Positions 28,101-36,346 of a stretch of 64,000 nucleotides of DNA are shown piece after piece. A program made the position numbers and the translations under genes. The notes beneath the pieces are model-generated. The model did not search any database, was not told the DNA's origin, and worked only from the letters and a program-made list of their open reading frames with translations. Numbering within the stretch: the stretch's first letter is position 1; every line of letters begins with the position of its first letter. Source of the stretch: Sipunculus nudus (lineage: Eukaryota; Annelida; Sipuncula; Golfingiida; Sipunculidae); contig CM049320.1 of assembly GCA_026874595.1 (NCBI GenBank), positions 8,189,464-8,253,463 of the forward strand. Direction: 5' to 3'.

Positions 28101-29512
28101 ATATTTTTCAGTCAAGTATTATGGAAGTGGGGCAAATAAATGGCGGTAAACAAAAACAGCAATTTTGTATTTTATACGGTACTTGAACGGAAGCAAATGG
28201 AGCTGTTTCAACAGCGGCGTGACGTGGTCGGTATTCCGCATTTTAAAATGAGACGCGCAGCATTATTCTAGACCATCTGTAGCCGCGAGACTTGCTCTGT
28301 CGGTAACCGGGCAAGAACTGAATTACAGTAATCCAGGCGAGATATTAATTTGGCGCAAATGAGCCAACAGCACACATTAGTAGAGAGGAAACGCCGGATA
28401 GAAACTATACGGATTAGATCACATTGATTCCAGATGGTCGCTGCTGCAAATAGCGTGATGAAATGAAATAAATCGCATTATTCTCTGTCAAATGTCGTCT
28501 TTTAGTGATGAAGATTTTGTACTGTGTTATATTATGACAAGTGAAATAATAAGGTAAAAAATTGCTCGAAACAATGCGCACCTGATCCAACAACGAGACG
28601 GCAAACCAAATGGTTATCAGGGCATTCATGACATGAAGCAGGCGCATATACTTCGCCCATCTTTTTAACATATTTTGGATAAAATGTATATATTAAATCA
28701 CATACTTGTTTTAAAAAAACACGACACTTGTCCTACTGTAATGTTTGTACATCACCTGGGAGTACCCATGTAATGATAACGGATAACATCGATTCAGTTT
28801 ACCCATGATAAATGATGTTCGAAATGCGTTAATCCTATTTGATAGAGTGTGAAGAAGAAAATATTCTGCTTCTCTTGCCATTTCTCATTTTTAATAATCG
28901 AAATCTTTGATTTCCGAAAATCCAACTGCTGGTAAAATTACACTAAAAACTCTGTTTGCCAAGGTGACGAAAGACTCGCGCAGTGTCAGACTCGCGTAGT
29001 GACAAACACAAGTGTCACGAAGAGGGCCTTCTTGACGGCTCGGAACAAATGTTCTTCACTTGTCTGTTTTCCGATTACAAGTCGGTGTGTAAAATTCGGT
29101 TATAAAGACTTGGATTACTGCTGCAAGAAGAGCTCGATTAAAACAGTTAGATTAAACCAAGTCATTATTGTTTGTCTCTGCTTTGGACCATTTCCTATTT
29201 ATTGCCATATATATCATTCACGGATGCATTTATTTTTGCAACCGTTATATGATCCATCCGAGGGGGACACTCTGTGCTCAGACAAAGTAATCTATGTAGC
29301 AAATCAATGTACCATAATTGAAAATATGTGAAAGAAAATCTACTGAAAGGCGATCGGTTGAGCAGTGGAATAAGATGCCTTTGATTCTGATTTTTTTTTC
29401 TGCCTGTTGGAAACACTGAGATATACTAACATCCGCTTTGAACGATTAAAACTTTACAGTTTACGGCCTTCACCGAATGACAGTCCGGTTAATCACCGAC
29501 GATATAATAAAC

Positions 29513-29558
<46 letters not shown>

Positions 29559-32500
29559 CATCAAAACTTCAAACTTTACGATATATAACTACTATATTTG
29601 GTATCGTTTCCAGGGCGTCAGTGTTACGTTTCATGACTTCTGCACAGAAGAGTGTTGCGACCACGTACGCTTGTATGACGGCAATACGACGTCACACCGG
29701 CAGTTAATAGAGCATAGTGGATGCTCCATTCCACAGCCAATAATATCATCCGGGCGAAATGTGCTTATTACATTCACAACGGATGCCTCGCAGAGGGAAC
29801 GCGGCTTTAATATGTCCTGGATATTCAGTAATTCCAGTATGTCCAAAAATTGTATGACCTTGAGGTGTTCTATTGCAATCGTTTATATGACAGAAAAATG
29901 CGTTCAAACAGGTGAAACTGTAAATTTATGATATTTCCTCTCTAAAGATCTAATGTCAGAAATATTTAAAGTAATAAAAATTGCAACAAGCAACATTTCT
30001 TTTATTGCCTGGAGGTATTTTATCCTGGTTAAGGACTGCTTTAAATGTTCCTCTTTTTTATATTTCTTTTGCCATGTAAATGGATTTGATGTATCTCCAT
30101 TCTCTTAAAGCCAATTCTTCCCGTTCTAGTTTGCGGAAGTCCAGAGTCACCTTTAATAATTTCGCGACCTTCTCCTGGTTTTCTGACGTCTCCTAATTAC
30201 CCTGATAACTACGACAACAACCTTGCCTGTGCTTGGATTCTGATAGCCCCAGTTAACCAGGTAATCTAGTGCCTTGAAAAGAATACTTTTCAGGAGAGAT
30301 ATGTGGAGTTTCAGCAGTATTTATATATATATGCAAATGAATCAGTTACATCACTATCGTACTATGCCATGCGAGAGAATTAAATTTTCATTTTAATCAA
30401 AGGTTGTTTCCGTGGAAATACACGACGTCTGCACGGAGAGCTGCTGTGATCGCCTGACTTTCTTTGACGGCAACACAACTGATATTGATGATCGTATATA
30501 CGAGCATGCAGGTTGCCAAGATCCCTCCCCTTCGGACATTGCGTCATCTCGCAATTCAATGTTGATAACTTTTACTACAGACAGCAGTGTAACTCTCAGA
30601 GGTTTTCGTCTGACATGGGAATTTACCGATTCAGGTAAATAAATAAATCAGTTAAATGAGCGAAAATCTCTTTGGATTGTCCGTTTTCCTGTTGAAGGAA
30701 AGAGTGGACTATAAAAAAGGTATATGTTATATGATAATGCATATCATTGAACGTTCAGTATTTTTTTTATTTGAAAAATCTTTTTTTAATTCGAAAAACC
30801 GAGCTAATAAGGTAAATTTCATGAGAATAATTATTGATTATCCTTGTCGCTTTCACTTTATGTTGACTGAACGGCAGCAACGTATTCTCTCATCAGTTTG
30901 CGGTACTCCCTCCTCGCCTTTCGTGGTTGAAGGGTCAGAAGGGGTGATAACATCACCAAATTACCCCTCAAAATACCCACATGGTCTGCAGTGTGTATGG
31001 CAACTGAATGCTGAACCTGACCAGGTATTACTTGCCTATTAATACTGAATGTTAATTATGTTTTCGCCTTCCAAAACTGGCAGATCTTTGCAGACTGATT
31101 TCCAACTTGGACTTGGTGAAAATGTGAATGAAAATGGAAATTTCATTAAGGTTGCAGGTAGAGTATAGAATAGGGCAAAGTTTAAATACAATGCGGAGCC
31201 AGTTTTTAGCCCTGACTTCGCTGAGGTATTGTCTCATTTAACTTTCACTGTGGCTTAAATTATGGCGAAGCTGTGAGAGCGAAATTCATGTCCCCCATCA
31301 ATTGGGCTATATGGTGTAGTAAAGACCAGATTCAAAATTCAATGTAATTTTTTTCTATAACGTTTGATTAGTATCCATTGACACGTTTAGCTTTACTCTT
31401 CAGTAGAAACGGCATTTCGAAAGAAACGCTAAACTAATGTAAAAAAACAACTCGCCAACTGGATAATGTTTTAATGTTCAATTTAAGCAGTGGAGTCAAT
31501 GAAGGCGGAGAGTGAACTGTCCGATTGTTTTTGTTTCCATGTTGTTTTCCGAACAACACAGAAATCTAGTTTTTTTTCTTATACCAAGGAAAGTGTACAT
31601 TTAAATGTGCCCTTGTTTTATACTCTAAACAGGTTATTGCGGCTCACTTCACGAACTTGTGCACAGAGGAATGCTGTGATGTCATCACGTTCTTTGGAGC
31701 GCATAACAGATCCGAAGACTCAGAACTGGCAAGACGAAGCGGCTGCTCGTCGGTTTGGGATATTGCTTCGGATGGACGAGAAATGTCCATAACTTTTACA
31801 ACAGACGACAATATTAACCTACAAGGCTTCAGTCTGAACTGGGAGTCTACTCTGTCAGGTAAACTCAGTCAACCATATTCAAAGAGTACAGTCTGATTTA
31901 GTTTGCAGCAAATTTCCACTTTCAACAGAGTTTCTGGTCATTGTATCACATTGTGATACTTTTGTTCATAACATACACCATGGTCTCCATTTCTCCTTAT
32001 CAATAAATCCACTTTAGCTTGTGGGCATCCGGATGTGCCAATACATCTCCCGGAAGGACAAAATGGAAGTTTTGCCACGCCGAACTACCCAGACGATCAC
32101 CCAAGGAACATGGAATGTGGATGGTTAATTCGGGGAGGATCAGGACAGGTAAATTTCATGTGGTTAATTCGGCGATCAGGACCGGTAAAATTAATATGGT
32201 ATAATCGAGGTGGATCAGGACGGGTAAAAGTCACATGGTTAACTGGGGAAGGATCAGAACGGGTTAAATGTATATGTTTTACTTAGGGTTGGATCGGGAC
32301 CGGTAAAATTCAAATGGTTAATTCGGGTTGGATCAGGATGGGCAAAATTCATATGATTAAATCGGGGTGGATCAGGACGGGTTAAATTCATAAGATTAAT
32401 TCGGGGTGGATCGGAATTGGTTAAATCCATATGATTAATTCGGGGCGGATCAGGACGGTTTGAATTCCTATGGTTAATTTGCAGTGGATCAGGACGGGTA

Positions 32501-33088
32501 AAATTCATATGGTTAATTCGGGGGGGGATCAGGACGAGTAAAATTCATTTGGTTAATTCGGGATGGATCAGGGCGGGTAAAATTCACATGGTTAATTCGG
32601 GGTGGATCAGGAAGGGAAAAATTCATTTTGGAGACTATGGTTATGCAAGTTTAAATAGGATTTTCTTTTCATAACAGCTTGTTGTTAAAATCAAATTGGT
32701 TGATCTTGTGATTTAGATCGTTGAAATATGGTTTGAGGATTTCTGCACCAATGGCCAAGTAATTGGGTATGATGGAGAGTTGCCTAACAACGAAATACTT
32801 TTTGACTTCACTGGATGTATGCACCCGCCGCCGGCATTGATCTTTTCCACCGGACAGGTTGTACTTGTAACCTTCAAGACAGAGGGAGGTGCAACAGACA
32901 GAGGGTTCCATCTTGAGTACGACTTTCACAGCAGTGAGGTAAGATTCCTTAGATTTTTATTTCATCTTGTAACGTAAGACTACCTGCTGCGTCAGGAACA
33001 TTTCCCTGTGGAATATCTTTAAACTCATATTCTCTCTGTAGATGTACCGGAACAGTTCATTCTCGCTGTATTTGCCCCGTGGCGATAA
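4234..33088 (+). CDS. Multi-CUB-domain protein, eight CUB domains, 5' end not found
   Basis: Seventeen exons with AG/GT junctions can be joined into eight consecutive CUB domains (roughly 900 residues). Every domain is split at the same place. Exon A (122-131 nt, phase 1 in, phase 0 out) gives the first cysteine pair and the 'SPNYP...CGW' strand. Exon B (217-232 nt, phase 0 in, phase 1 out) gives 'FCTE.CCD', a 'GC.LP' loop and the closing 'RGFHLTWEF' strand. CUB domains are extracellular beta-sandwich binding modules; no protease, EGF, LDL-receptor or membrane segment is seen beside them, so a secreted or membrane-tethered binding protein (cubilin-like in layout only) is an inference. The signal peptide exon is missing: the first visible exon needs a phase-1 partner upstream. 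Exon A2 is frameshifted, and the last short exon is tentative. Introns hold most of the transposons of the window. Confidence 0.8.
5674..5893 (+). CDS. CUB gene exon B1 (second half of CUB 1)
   Basis: Starts GTT GTA after ATTAATAG and ends on a phase-1 G before GTGAGT. It encodes VVGIRFNDFCTEQCCDFVEI, a SGCTLP loop and a final GFHLTWEF strand. It is nearly identical to the exon at 9443-9662, including about 200 bp of downstream intron. Confidence 0.85.
6844..6973 (+). pseudogene. CUB gene exon A2, frameshifted (first half of CUB 2)
   Basis: Acceptor TTTCAG, donor GTAAGT. It reads ACGSVSSPP and then hits TGA, because the C run at 6864-6868 has five bases where the duplicate exon at 21671 has six. 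Downstream of the run the frame is intact (VISQPDAGYLASPNY...CGWRLNAGSGK). It is either a real frameshift that truncates the protein after CUB 1 or a homopolymer sequencing error. Skipping A2 alone breaks phase; skipping A2 and B2 together keeps it. Confidence 0.75.
7190..8160. repeat. Tandem array of about 280-bp units with AAAGGTCAAGGTCA
   Basis: Three diverged units. Landmarks recur at about 270-290 bp: GATAACTT/GATAACTC at 7240, 7527 and 7801, and GGTCAAGGT boxes at 7335, 7484 and 8051. It lies inside the intron between exons A2 and B2. Similar AAGGTCAAGGTCAC text occurs singly near 5280. The TCAAGGTCA core looks like a nuclear-receptor half-site, but here it is part of the repeat. Confidence 0.65.
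9095..9993 (+). repeat. Segmental duplication, copy 2, left part
   Basis: It matches 5390-6210, including exon B2 and the intron text around ACTGGCAGAGTCACCT. It ends abruptly near 9993 (after GCAGTTTTT), where a dispersed hairpin repeat begins. The matching sequence resumes near 21180. Confidence 0.75.
9443..9662 (+). CDS. CUB gene exon B2 (second half of CUB 2)
   Basis: 220 nt, phase 0 to 1, encoding VVGIRFTDFCTEECCDHVEI and a GFHLTWEF end. It is a close copy of exon B1 (for example EQCCDF versus EECCDH). The next CUB exon is 12 kb downstream because transposons fill the intron. Confidence 0.85.
10210..10231. repeat. Homopolymer C tract (22 nt)
   Basis: Uninterrupted C run in the intron after exon B2. 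Similar 20-22 nt runs occur at 17428-17447 (G) and 39894-39915 (C). Confidence 0.95.
10814..11523 (-). repeat. 3' LTR of the BEL/Pao element
   Basis: On the plus strand it starts TGGCTCCAATAATGACA and ends AGCTCTCACACA, pairing with 19260-19962. Length is about 710 bp. The TG...CA ends are typical of LTRs. Immediately inside, on the coding strand, is the purine stretch AGAGGG, a weak polypurine-tract candidate. Confidence 0.8.
11791..13680. mobile_element. Nested inverted-repeat DNA element
   Basis: The left end CAGGGTTCGTACGCACCTTG and the right end (reverse complement AGGGTTCGTACACTTATC) form terminal inverted repeats. AAAAGTGCTTGAA motifs are just inside both ends. Length is about 1.9 kb. 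It interrupts the region between the BEL/Pao pol stop and its 3' LTR, so it probably inserted later. Internal frames (for example 12734-13087 minus) show no recognisable transposase, so it appears non-autonomous. No clear target duplication. Confidence 0.6.
13832..16129 (-). CDS. Pol fragment: end of reverse transcriptase, RNase H, integrase
   Basis: A 765-residue open frame. The YVDD box is at residues 25-28, RNase H signatures near 203-208 (HHFSDA) and 277-282 (YFWTDS), the zinc-binding HHCC region at about 404-443 (YHSSGH...CVTC), and integrase acidic residues in VGVDYFGPF (about 475), SDNGTT (about 537) and GDIWERQIRTVRK (about 587). The C-terminal 60 residues carry the basic domain usual after BEL/Pao integrases. 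It begins inside the reverse transcriptase because of the upstream frame break; the methionine at its start is not a natural initiator. Confidence 0.9.
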   Translation of the reverse strand: MRQTATDNKGKYRKEATDTILNNFYVDDCLKSVDIVSKAISLCKELRDICSEGEFHLTKWISNSREVMDSIPENERAKEVQDLDLDQDTLPVERALGIKWCVETDKFMFKIDIKDKPTTRRGILTVVSSIYDPLGFLAPYVLKAKLILQELCRLNLAWDETIPNRLAEEWTEWKMEVQKLESFYENRCFKTVDFDDMQSTELHHFSDACEQGYGVVSNLKLVHIKGDIHCSFVMGKSRVAPLKKVTVPRLELTTSTIAVRVDKLLGKELEIPIDKSYFWTDSMSVIRYIRNTASRFHTFVANRLSVIHEGSDTSQWRYVNTKLNPVDEASRVFSADELTENCRWVKGPKFLWNYESEWPEYSEISDVLADDPEIKRVKVSQLSLSAGLPKNTDTKSPTDRLINYHSSGHSGRNHILSELRKRYWIIQGPSAVRRILSKCVTCKKLISPVLEQKMSDLPKDRLAADEPPFTYVGVDYFGPFNKKRGRSMVKRFGVLFTCLTVRAIHLEVAASLDTDSNILALRRIIARRSQVKIIISDNGTTLVSAERDLRDAINSWNLSRIHSDMLQLNIDWTFNPPTGSHHGDIWERQIRTVRKILNSLIKEQGLDSESFQTLLCEVEAIVNSRPITKLSDQHNDLEALTPNHLLLMKTKPNLPPGVFSKDDLYCERRWRQVQYMSNIFWKRRVHEYFPLLQERQKLCSIRQNLKVRDIVLLVDAKAPRNSWSMGRVLETMPDRKGFVRQVKVKTKTSTLVRPIDKLCLVLEMD
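16179..16853 (-). pseudogene. Reverse transcriptase, N-terminal part
   Basis: 224 residues up to a stop (QPVIE). It contains the YLPHHGVHHPVKKKLRVVFD segment and MMSDIESMFHQVRV with the first catalytic Asp of BEL/Pao reverse transcriptases. It is separated from the rest of the domain by an out-of-frame stretch of about 50 bases, which removes continuity. Confidence 0.85.
16890..17411 (-). pseudogene. Retropepsin-like protease region, catalytic motif altered
   Basis: 173 residues in one frame. ETHAFLDKGSTATFCSEQVK sits where aspartic retroproteases have a hydrophobic-hydrophobic-D-S/T-G-S/T motif; the second motif residue is Lys here. The later ANVGLLIGVNSP segment matches the conserved 'LLIG.D' strand of the family. 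Upstream it is separated from Gag by the 20-base G/C run. Confidence 0.75.
17420..19203 (-). pseudogene. Gag of the BEL/Pao element, broken in several frames
   Basis: The likely start is the ATG at 19203 (MADSRNTLSDSEAQIRKSAR). The frame stops near 19006. A Lys/Glu-rich coiled-coil part follows (18310-18930, with many EQ/KL repeats), then a capsid-like part (about 17760-18331), and finally a zinc knuckle (CFVCLKSGHQRFNC) followed by a second Cys/His cluster (CTTCNRCHPSVLH) before a C20 tract on the coding strand. At least three frame changes separate these parts, so no intact Gag can be made. Confidence 0.8.
17428..17447. repeat. Homopolymer G tract (20 nt) between Gag and protease
   Basis: On the coding strand this is a C20 run that encodes prolines and marks the frame change between the zinc-knuckle and protease frames. 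Its length is prone to polymerase or assembly slippage. Confidence 0.9.
19260..19962 (-). repeat. 5' LTR of the BEL/Pao element
   Basis: About 703 bp, starting TGCCTCCAATAATGACA and ending AGCTCTCACACA on the plus strand. It is colinear with 10814-11523 with small differences such as GCAGGCCC for GCAGAGCC. Confidence 0.8.
20010..21010. repeat. Tandem array of about 150-190 bp units (six copies)
   Basis: Each unit contains GGACTTTTTTTGCAATGCC, then GATATTGGCCTGATTTTTGG, CAGTTACAGATCGAGTT, TTTTGTCCCGGT and GGCTCCTGAACATAGAAAAT. Unit starts are near 20028, 20193, 20371, 20558, 20710 and 20866. It directly follows the right LTR of the BEL/Pao element and ends before the resumed CUB-gene duplication. 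Open frames across it are incidental. Confidence 0.8.
21180..21840 (+). repeat. Segmental duplication, copy 2, right part
   Basis: It matches 6215-7010: intron text such as GACCCTGAATGCTGACCC and exon A3 against exon A2. Together with 9095-9993 it brackets about 11.2 kb of inserted DNA. Confidence 0.75.
21671..21801 (+). CDS. CUB gene exon A3 (first half of CUB 3)
   Basis: Acceptor ATTCCAG, donor GTAAGTG. Two bases plus 43 codons read CGSVSSPPVISQPDVGYLAS, then PNYANNYANDLYCGWRLNAG. It is the intact duplicate of exon A2, with six Cs in the run that is one base short in A2. About 450 bp of upstream intron is also shared with the A2 copy. Confidence 0.85.
23539..23755 (+). CDS. CUB gene exon B3 (second half of CUB 3)
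   Basis: 217 nt, phase 0 to 1, acceptor TTTCAACAG, donor GTAAGG. It encodes ITIVFNDFCTHSGYDYVQIF, a SGCTLPP loop and RGFHLTYEF. The CCD pair found in most other B exons is replaced here by GYD. Confidence 0.85.
24395..24516 (+). CDS. CUB gene exon A4 (first half of CUB 4)
   Basis: 122 nt, acceptor GTTACAG, donor GTAAGA. It reads CGIPTDPIVIQFEPTGSLTS, PSPYPSYANCAWLF. Shorter by three codons than the other A exons; the cysteine pair and YP turn are kept. Confidence 0.8.
27061..27283 (+). CDS. CUB gene exon B4 (second half of CUB 4)
   Basis: 223 nt after CTCAACAG, donor GTAACC. It encodes GVHLQFSEFCTRQCCDFVRM, YDGSS, a RGCQLPP loop and GFKSTWDM, phase 0 to 1 as in the other B exons. Confidence 0.85.
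27564..27691 (+). CDS. CUB gene exon A5 (first half of CUB 5)
   Basis: Acceptor TTTTACAG, donor GTAGGA. Two bases plus 42 codons read CGDELDPVLLTSSTGRLTSP, SYPSAYLDNQECAWLI, with the usual CUB cysteine spacing. Confidence 0.8.
27757..28390. repeat. Probable dispersed repeat in the intron after exon A5
   Basis: Begins with ATAATAATTATAATAATTTA and AAAGCGCC text, followed by GGTCGGAATCACAGCGC. This style recurs widely in invertebrate genomes, but only one copy is in this window, so the call rests on familiarity rather than internal repetition. Confidence 0.35.
29614..29836 (+). CDS. CUB gene exon B5 (second half of CUB 5)
   Basis: 223 nt, acceptor TTTCCAG, donor GTATGT. It encodes GVSVTFHDFCTEECCDHVRL, YDGNT, SGCSIP and RGFNMSWIF. 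A (TA)n tract lies about 55 bp upstream of the acceptor. Confidence 0.85.
30130..30260 (+). CDS. CUB gene exon A6 (first half of CUB 6)
   Basis: Acceptor GTTCTAG, donor GTAATC. Two bases plus 43 codons read CGSPESPLIISRPSPGFLTS, PNYPDNYDNNLACAWIL. Confidence 0.85.
30403..30634 (+). CDS. CUB gene exon B6 (second half of CUB 6)
   Basis: 232 nt, phase 0 to 1, acceptor AATCAAAG, donor GTAAAT. It encodes VVSVEIHDVCTESCCDRLTF, FDGNT, AGCQDP and RGFRLTWEF. The first aromatic of 'FC' is Val here. Confidence 0.85.
30897..31024 (+). CDS. CUB gene exon A7 (first half of CUB 7)
   Basis: Acceptor CTCATCAG, donor GTATTA. Two bases plus 42 codons read CGTPSSPFVVEGSEGVITSP, NYPSKYPHGLQCVWQL. Confidence 0.85.
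31633..31858 (+). CDS. CUB gene exon B7 (second half of CUB 7)
   Basis: 226 nt, acceptor CTAAACAG, donor GTAAAC. It encodes VIAAHFTNLCTEECCDVITF, a SGCSS loop and QGFSLNWES, phase 0 to 1. Confidence 0.85.
32018..32148 (+). CDS. CUB gene exon A8 (first half of CUB 8)
   Basis: Acceptor CACTTTAG, first donor GTAAAT. Two bases plus 43 codons read CGHPDVPIHLPEGQNGSFAT, PNYPDDHPRNMECGWLIRGG. Its last 28 bases and donor are the first unit of the 39-bp array 32121-32627, so later donors could extend this exon in frame. Confidence 0.85.
32121..32627 (+). repeat. 39-bp minisatellite, about 13 units, built from the exon A8 end plus splice donor
   Basis: Unit begins ATGGTTAATTCGGGGTGGAT and ends GGTAAAATTCAT. 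The first unit is the last 28 nt of the coding exon joined to the first 11 nt of its intron. Seven of the 13 units keep GTAAA at the donor position (units 1, 2, 3, 5, 10, 11, 12). Donors of units 2 and 3 lie 36 and 75 nt beyond the first, so exon extension stays in frame; a stop appears in unit 5. Confidence 0.9.
32717..32933 (+). CDS. CUB gene exon B8 (second half of CUB 8)
   Basis: Acceptor GATTTAG. It encodes IVEIWFEDFCTNGQVIGYDG, TGCMHPP and RGFHLEYDF. Donor GTGAGG at 32934 keeps the phase-1 ending of the other B exons; GTAAGA five bases later is an alternative with a different phase. The CCD motif is absent. Confidence 0.75.
33042..33088 (+). CDS. CUB gene, possible terminal exon
   Basis: A pyrimidine-rich acceptor (TATTCTCTCTGTAG) is followed by a frame that continues phase 1 of exon B8 for 15 codons and stops at TAA 33086-33088 (NVPEQFILAVFAPWR). 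No membrane helix or GPI-type tail is recognisable. It could be a chance reading frame; another last exon further on is possible. Confidence 0.35.
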
Positions 33089-35957
33089 AGAAGAATCTGT
33101 ATAATGTAAAGTATTATCAAGGTACATAATAATTTATATTTTACGACAGTATACCAGACTGCGGCAGCTGACGTTAGTGAATTAGGATGTTAAAGGACAT
33201 GATTTTCCCCAAACACTTACATAAAAAGGAAAAAAAAGTCTCATTTGCAAAAATATTTTGAAATGGTCGCATATTTACAGTACCATTTTCCTTTATTGTG
33301 GATGTTTGTTACATGTAAACAGGTCCTGGTATATGTATATACCGTGTCCTACCTTTCTGGATGATAGCCAAATAAGATAAAGCCTGTTTTGTCGTGAAAG
33401 TCCGTCTTAGTAATTCCTGGCTAAATTTTTGTATTCCTGTAATCTGACGATAGGTGGGGCAAGGCCTGTTAAGAAAGTTTGTTTATTTAGTTTTTCATTT
33501 TGTTAAACTGTATCACTTTAGTCTGTAAATGAATCAAGAGCTTTGATAATGTGAAAATATTTTCCTCTTCACCAGCTGGAAATGAAAGCGAAGCCAAAAG
33601 TCTAAAACTTTATGTATTTTATACATAATGTTTTGACTCTTAGTGTATTAATTCCTAGGAAAACTAAACTCCAAAGTTGTATAAAGAAGAAAAATGTCGC
33701 CATGAAGCAAATATTGAGGAAGTCGAAAATGCCAAAAAAAATTGTATTAATCAAAACATGAATTACATATGAATGGTTCTACTGTCACAAAACATGTGAA
33801 ATAACAACATCTAAATTTTGGTTAAGAACAAAGCATATCCCTTTATCTTTTCAGATTATTCTGCAATTGTACTTAACATAAATGTCTTGCCTTGACATGG
33901 TTTAATATATAAATTAATCTCGTGTTTCTCTCATTTCTCTCATAAAAGACTGGGGGTAAATTCCCAGGAACATGGCACATATAAGACCAAATAACAATGC
34001 ATGACATGATTGGAACAGGGCCTATGCAGATCTGTGTCAATTCTTGTTATTGACTTTGTCGGCCTCTGATACAGGCCAGAAGCAATTGCTTAACATTGTG
34101 TATATATTGACATCATTAAAAGTAAAAAGGAGCCTTTTGGAATTCTCTTTTCCCGTGCACATATATCATCCGAATTCAACATATGGCAATCATATGAAAA
34201 GACGATGAAAATTGTCTAAACGAACTATCTTGATTGTTATACTGGATTTATATTAGCAAGAGAGACATTGGGGAGTTTTTCACGATTTTTCAATGTCATG
34301 GTAACAGTGTCCACGTGCCAGGTCGCTTTAACATAGCTTTGAAAACGTTTCATGACCCATTTAACACCTTTTACGGTAACTTCAGGCCATTGACCTGGGA
34401 TCCTACCACATGGCTGTCGTTTCAATGTGGTGGGATGATAAGCGTTTATTTTTGTTTGCAGCTGTTCGAATATACATGGAAACTCTCATTGGCTATCTCA
34501 GTGCCTTGCTTATTAATATTGCACTGCTCTTTATGAGTGTCGTATTAAGCAATGATGTAATTATCTAAGAAACAAAGTGCTTCCGAACATGTATCAGCCG
34601 TATAGTGTTACTGTGGTATCCCCCAACACCACAGACATGAAGAAAATTATGTTGATACAGTGACTGCTAAAGTATTAAGTTCTAACACTTGTGCAAATTT
34701 AAATCAGAGTTATCACATTTAAATAAGGAATATTTTGAGACCCCTATTCTTTCAGTTAAATATACCTACAAACAAATAATGCTCAACGATTATGGCCCCG
34801 AGGAGATAAGACGCATGTATTAAAGATGAAGGATTATCACGTTACATAATCATACAAACTTAAAATTTGTTACTAGACTGCACCAACCGAATGACAATGT
34901 TCGTTTAAAAGCTATTAGAGAAGAAATAGTCGGAGATGCACATAAATTTTTACTTAATTTATTGTTATCCGCAAAACAATATTCGCACACACTATCAGAT
35001 AGTCATTACATAATGTTTTCACCTTCAATAGTTGAGGCAAGGGTCATACTAATCCTTTTTTTTTGTACAAATTGTACCACTTTTAGTATGGGTTAAGTGT
35101 CCGAGCTTAGATGGTGTTAGCATGTGGTGGCTGGAAACGCTGGAAACTCGGGCGAAGATAAAAATCTGAAACTGGGGAATTAAACTATATAACCCTCTTG
35201 CTTTTCTACTACTGCTGTAGTTTTCATGTATTATATATATATTATGAATGTCACTTCATTCAAGCTCTGATATTCTTTGTTTCTAAGGAGAAATAGGTGC
35301 AAAAGGTGGAAAAGAAGAAAATTCATGGCAGAAAACAGGAATCTTTGTAATTATCAAGATATCTGCTACAAAGGAAAGGTTCTACGCCACACAAAACATG
35401 TTTAAAAAGAACACTGCTGAAGAATGATGCATTATCTGCTTTCTTATTCGGTTCTTCTTCATTTGAACTAAAAATAAATGGGTTTCCTTGATATAACTGC
35501 TTGTTTACTTACTTTGATGTTAGGTTAATTTTTTTTCTGTTGTATAAAGCTATACAGAATATGAGTCAATGATATGATTACATTAAATTACCTGATGTCG
35601 TTCCGACTAGTTTACTTTACAAGGGTACTCAAGAGTACTCAAGCCTGTCATAACCTATTGTAGCATAGCCCTATAATCGGCCTGTTAAGGCGCCTACAAC
35701 TGGTGCAGATCAACCCTTGTTATTGTCCTCGCGGGCATTATGCGATTATAAGATTATCCCGGCTTTAATTGGGGGCAAGTATAGAGCATTTTGCAGACCA
35801 CATACGCCGATTTTACATGAACTGTATGGAAAGGGCGACACGGCAAGTTTTCTTTGCCAACTTCCAACCCGGGCGGACTGCCAGTGACAGGAGAAGGATA
35901 AGGGTTCTCTTTCCGTCCGAACAGTTATATATATATATTTATATATATATATATCTT
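33089..35957. other. Intergenic stretch, no gene recognised
   Basis: Between the CUB gene and a short direct-repeat pair. Open frames are short and lack domain motifs or paired splice sites. The most GC-rich part (about 35640-35930) could be an old repeat, but no second copy is visible here. Confidence 0.5.
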
Positions 35958-36149
35958 CTTTCCAGGCATATAGATATCATGAGTGCGAAAAAAATGTTAT
36001 TGGTGTATACGTGTAAAATTTTATACATATTTCCTGAAGCATAGGACTTTTATTATGTAAAATATTTATGTAAATCAGTCTCGAATCTTAAAGAATCTAA
36101 CAACTCTTTCAATGGCATGCATGGATCACACAATAACAAACTCTCTGAT
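35958..36149 (+). repeat. Direct repeat, copy 1, next to a (TA)n tract
   Basis: About 190 bp starting CTTTCCAGGCATATAGATAT, almost identical to 36347-36538. Both copies begin directly after a (TA)n run, with a 389-bp offset. The few differences (ACAACTCTTTC versus ACACCTCTTGC) suggest a recent duplication. Confidence 0.9.
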
Positions 36150-36284
36150 AACTGTAATTGTAACAGTGGGCACGTGCCGGTTCAATAAACTTTGTCTTGA
36201 TAAAATGTTAAGACTAAAAAATCAATGTTACAATAACATTAGATTGTTGACTTTGGAACTCACCAGCTGCTGTTTCAAGTAATG

Positions 36285-36346
<62 letters not shown>

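Noticed and set aside
32121-32627. CRISPR-like regular repeats
   Set aside because: Units are contiguous without spacers and derive from an exon-intron junction; the genome is eukaryotic.
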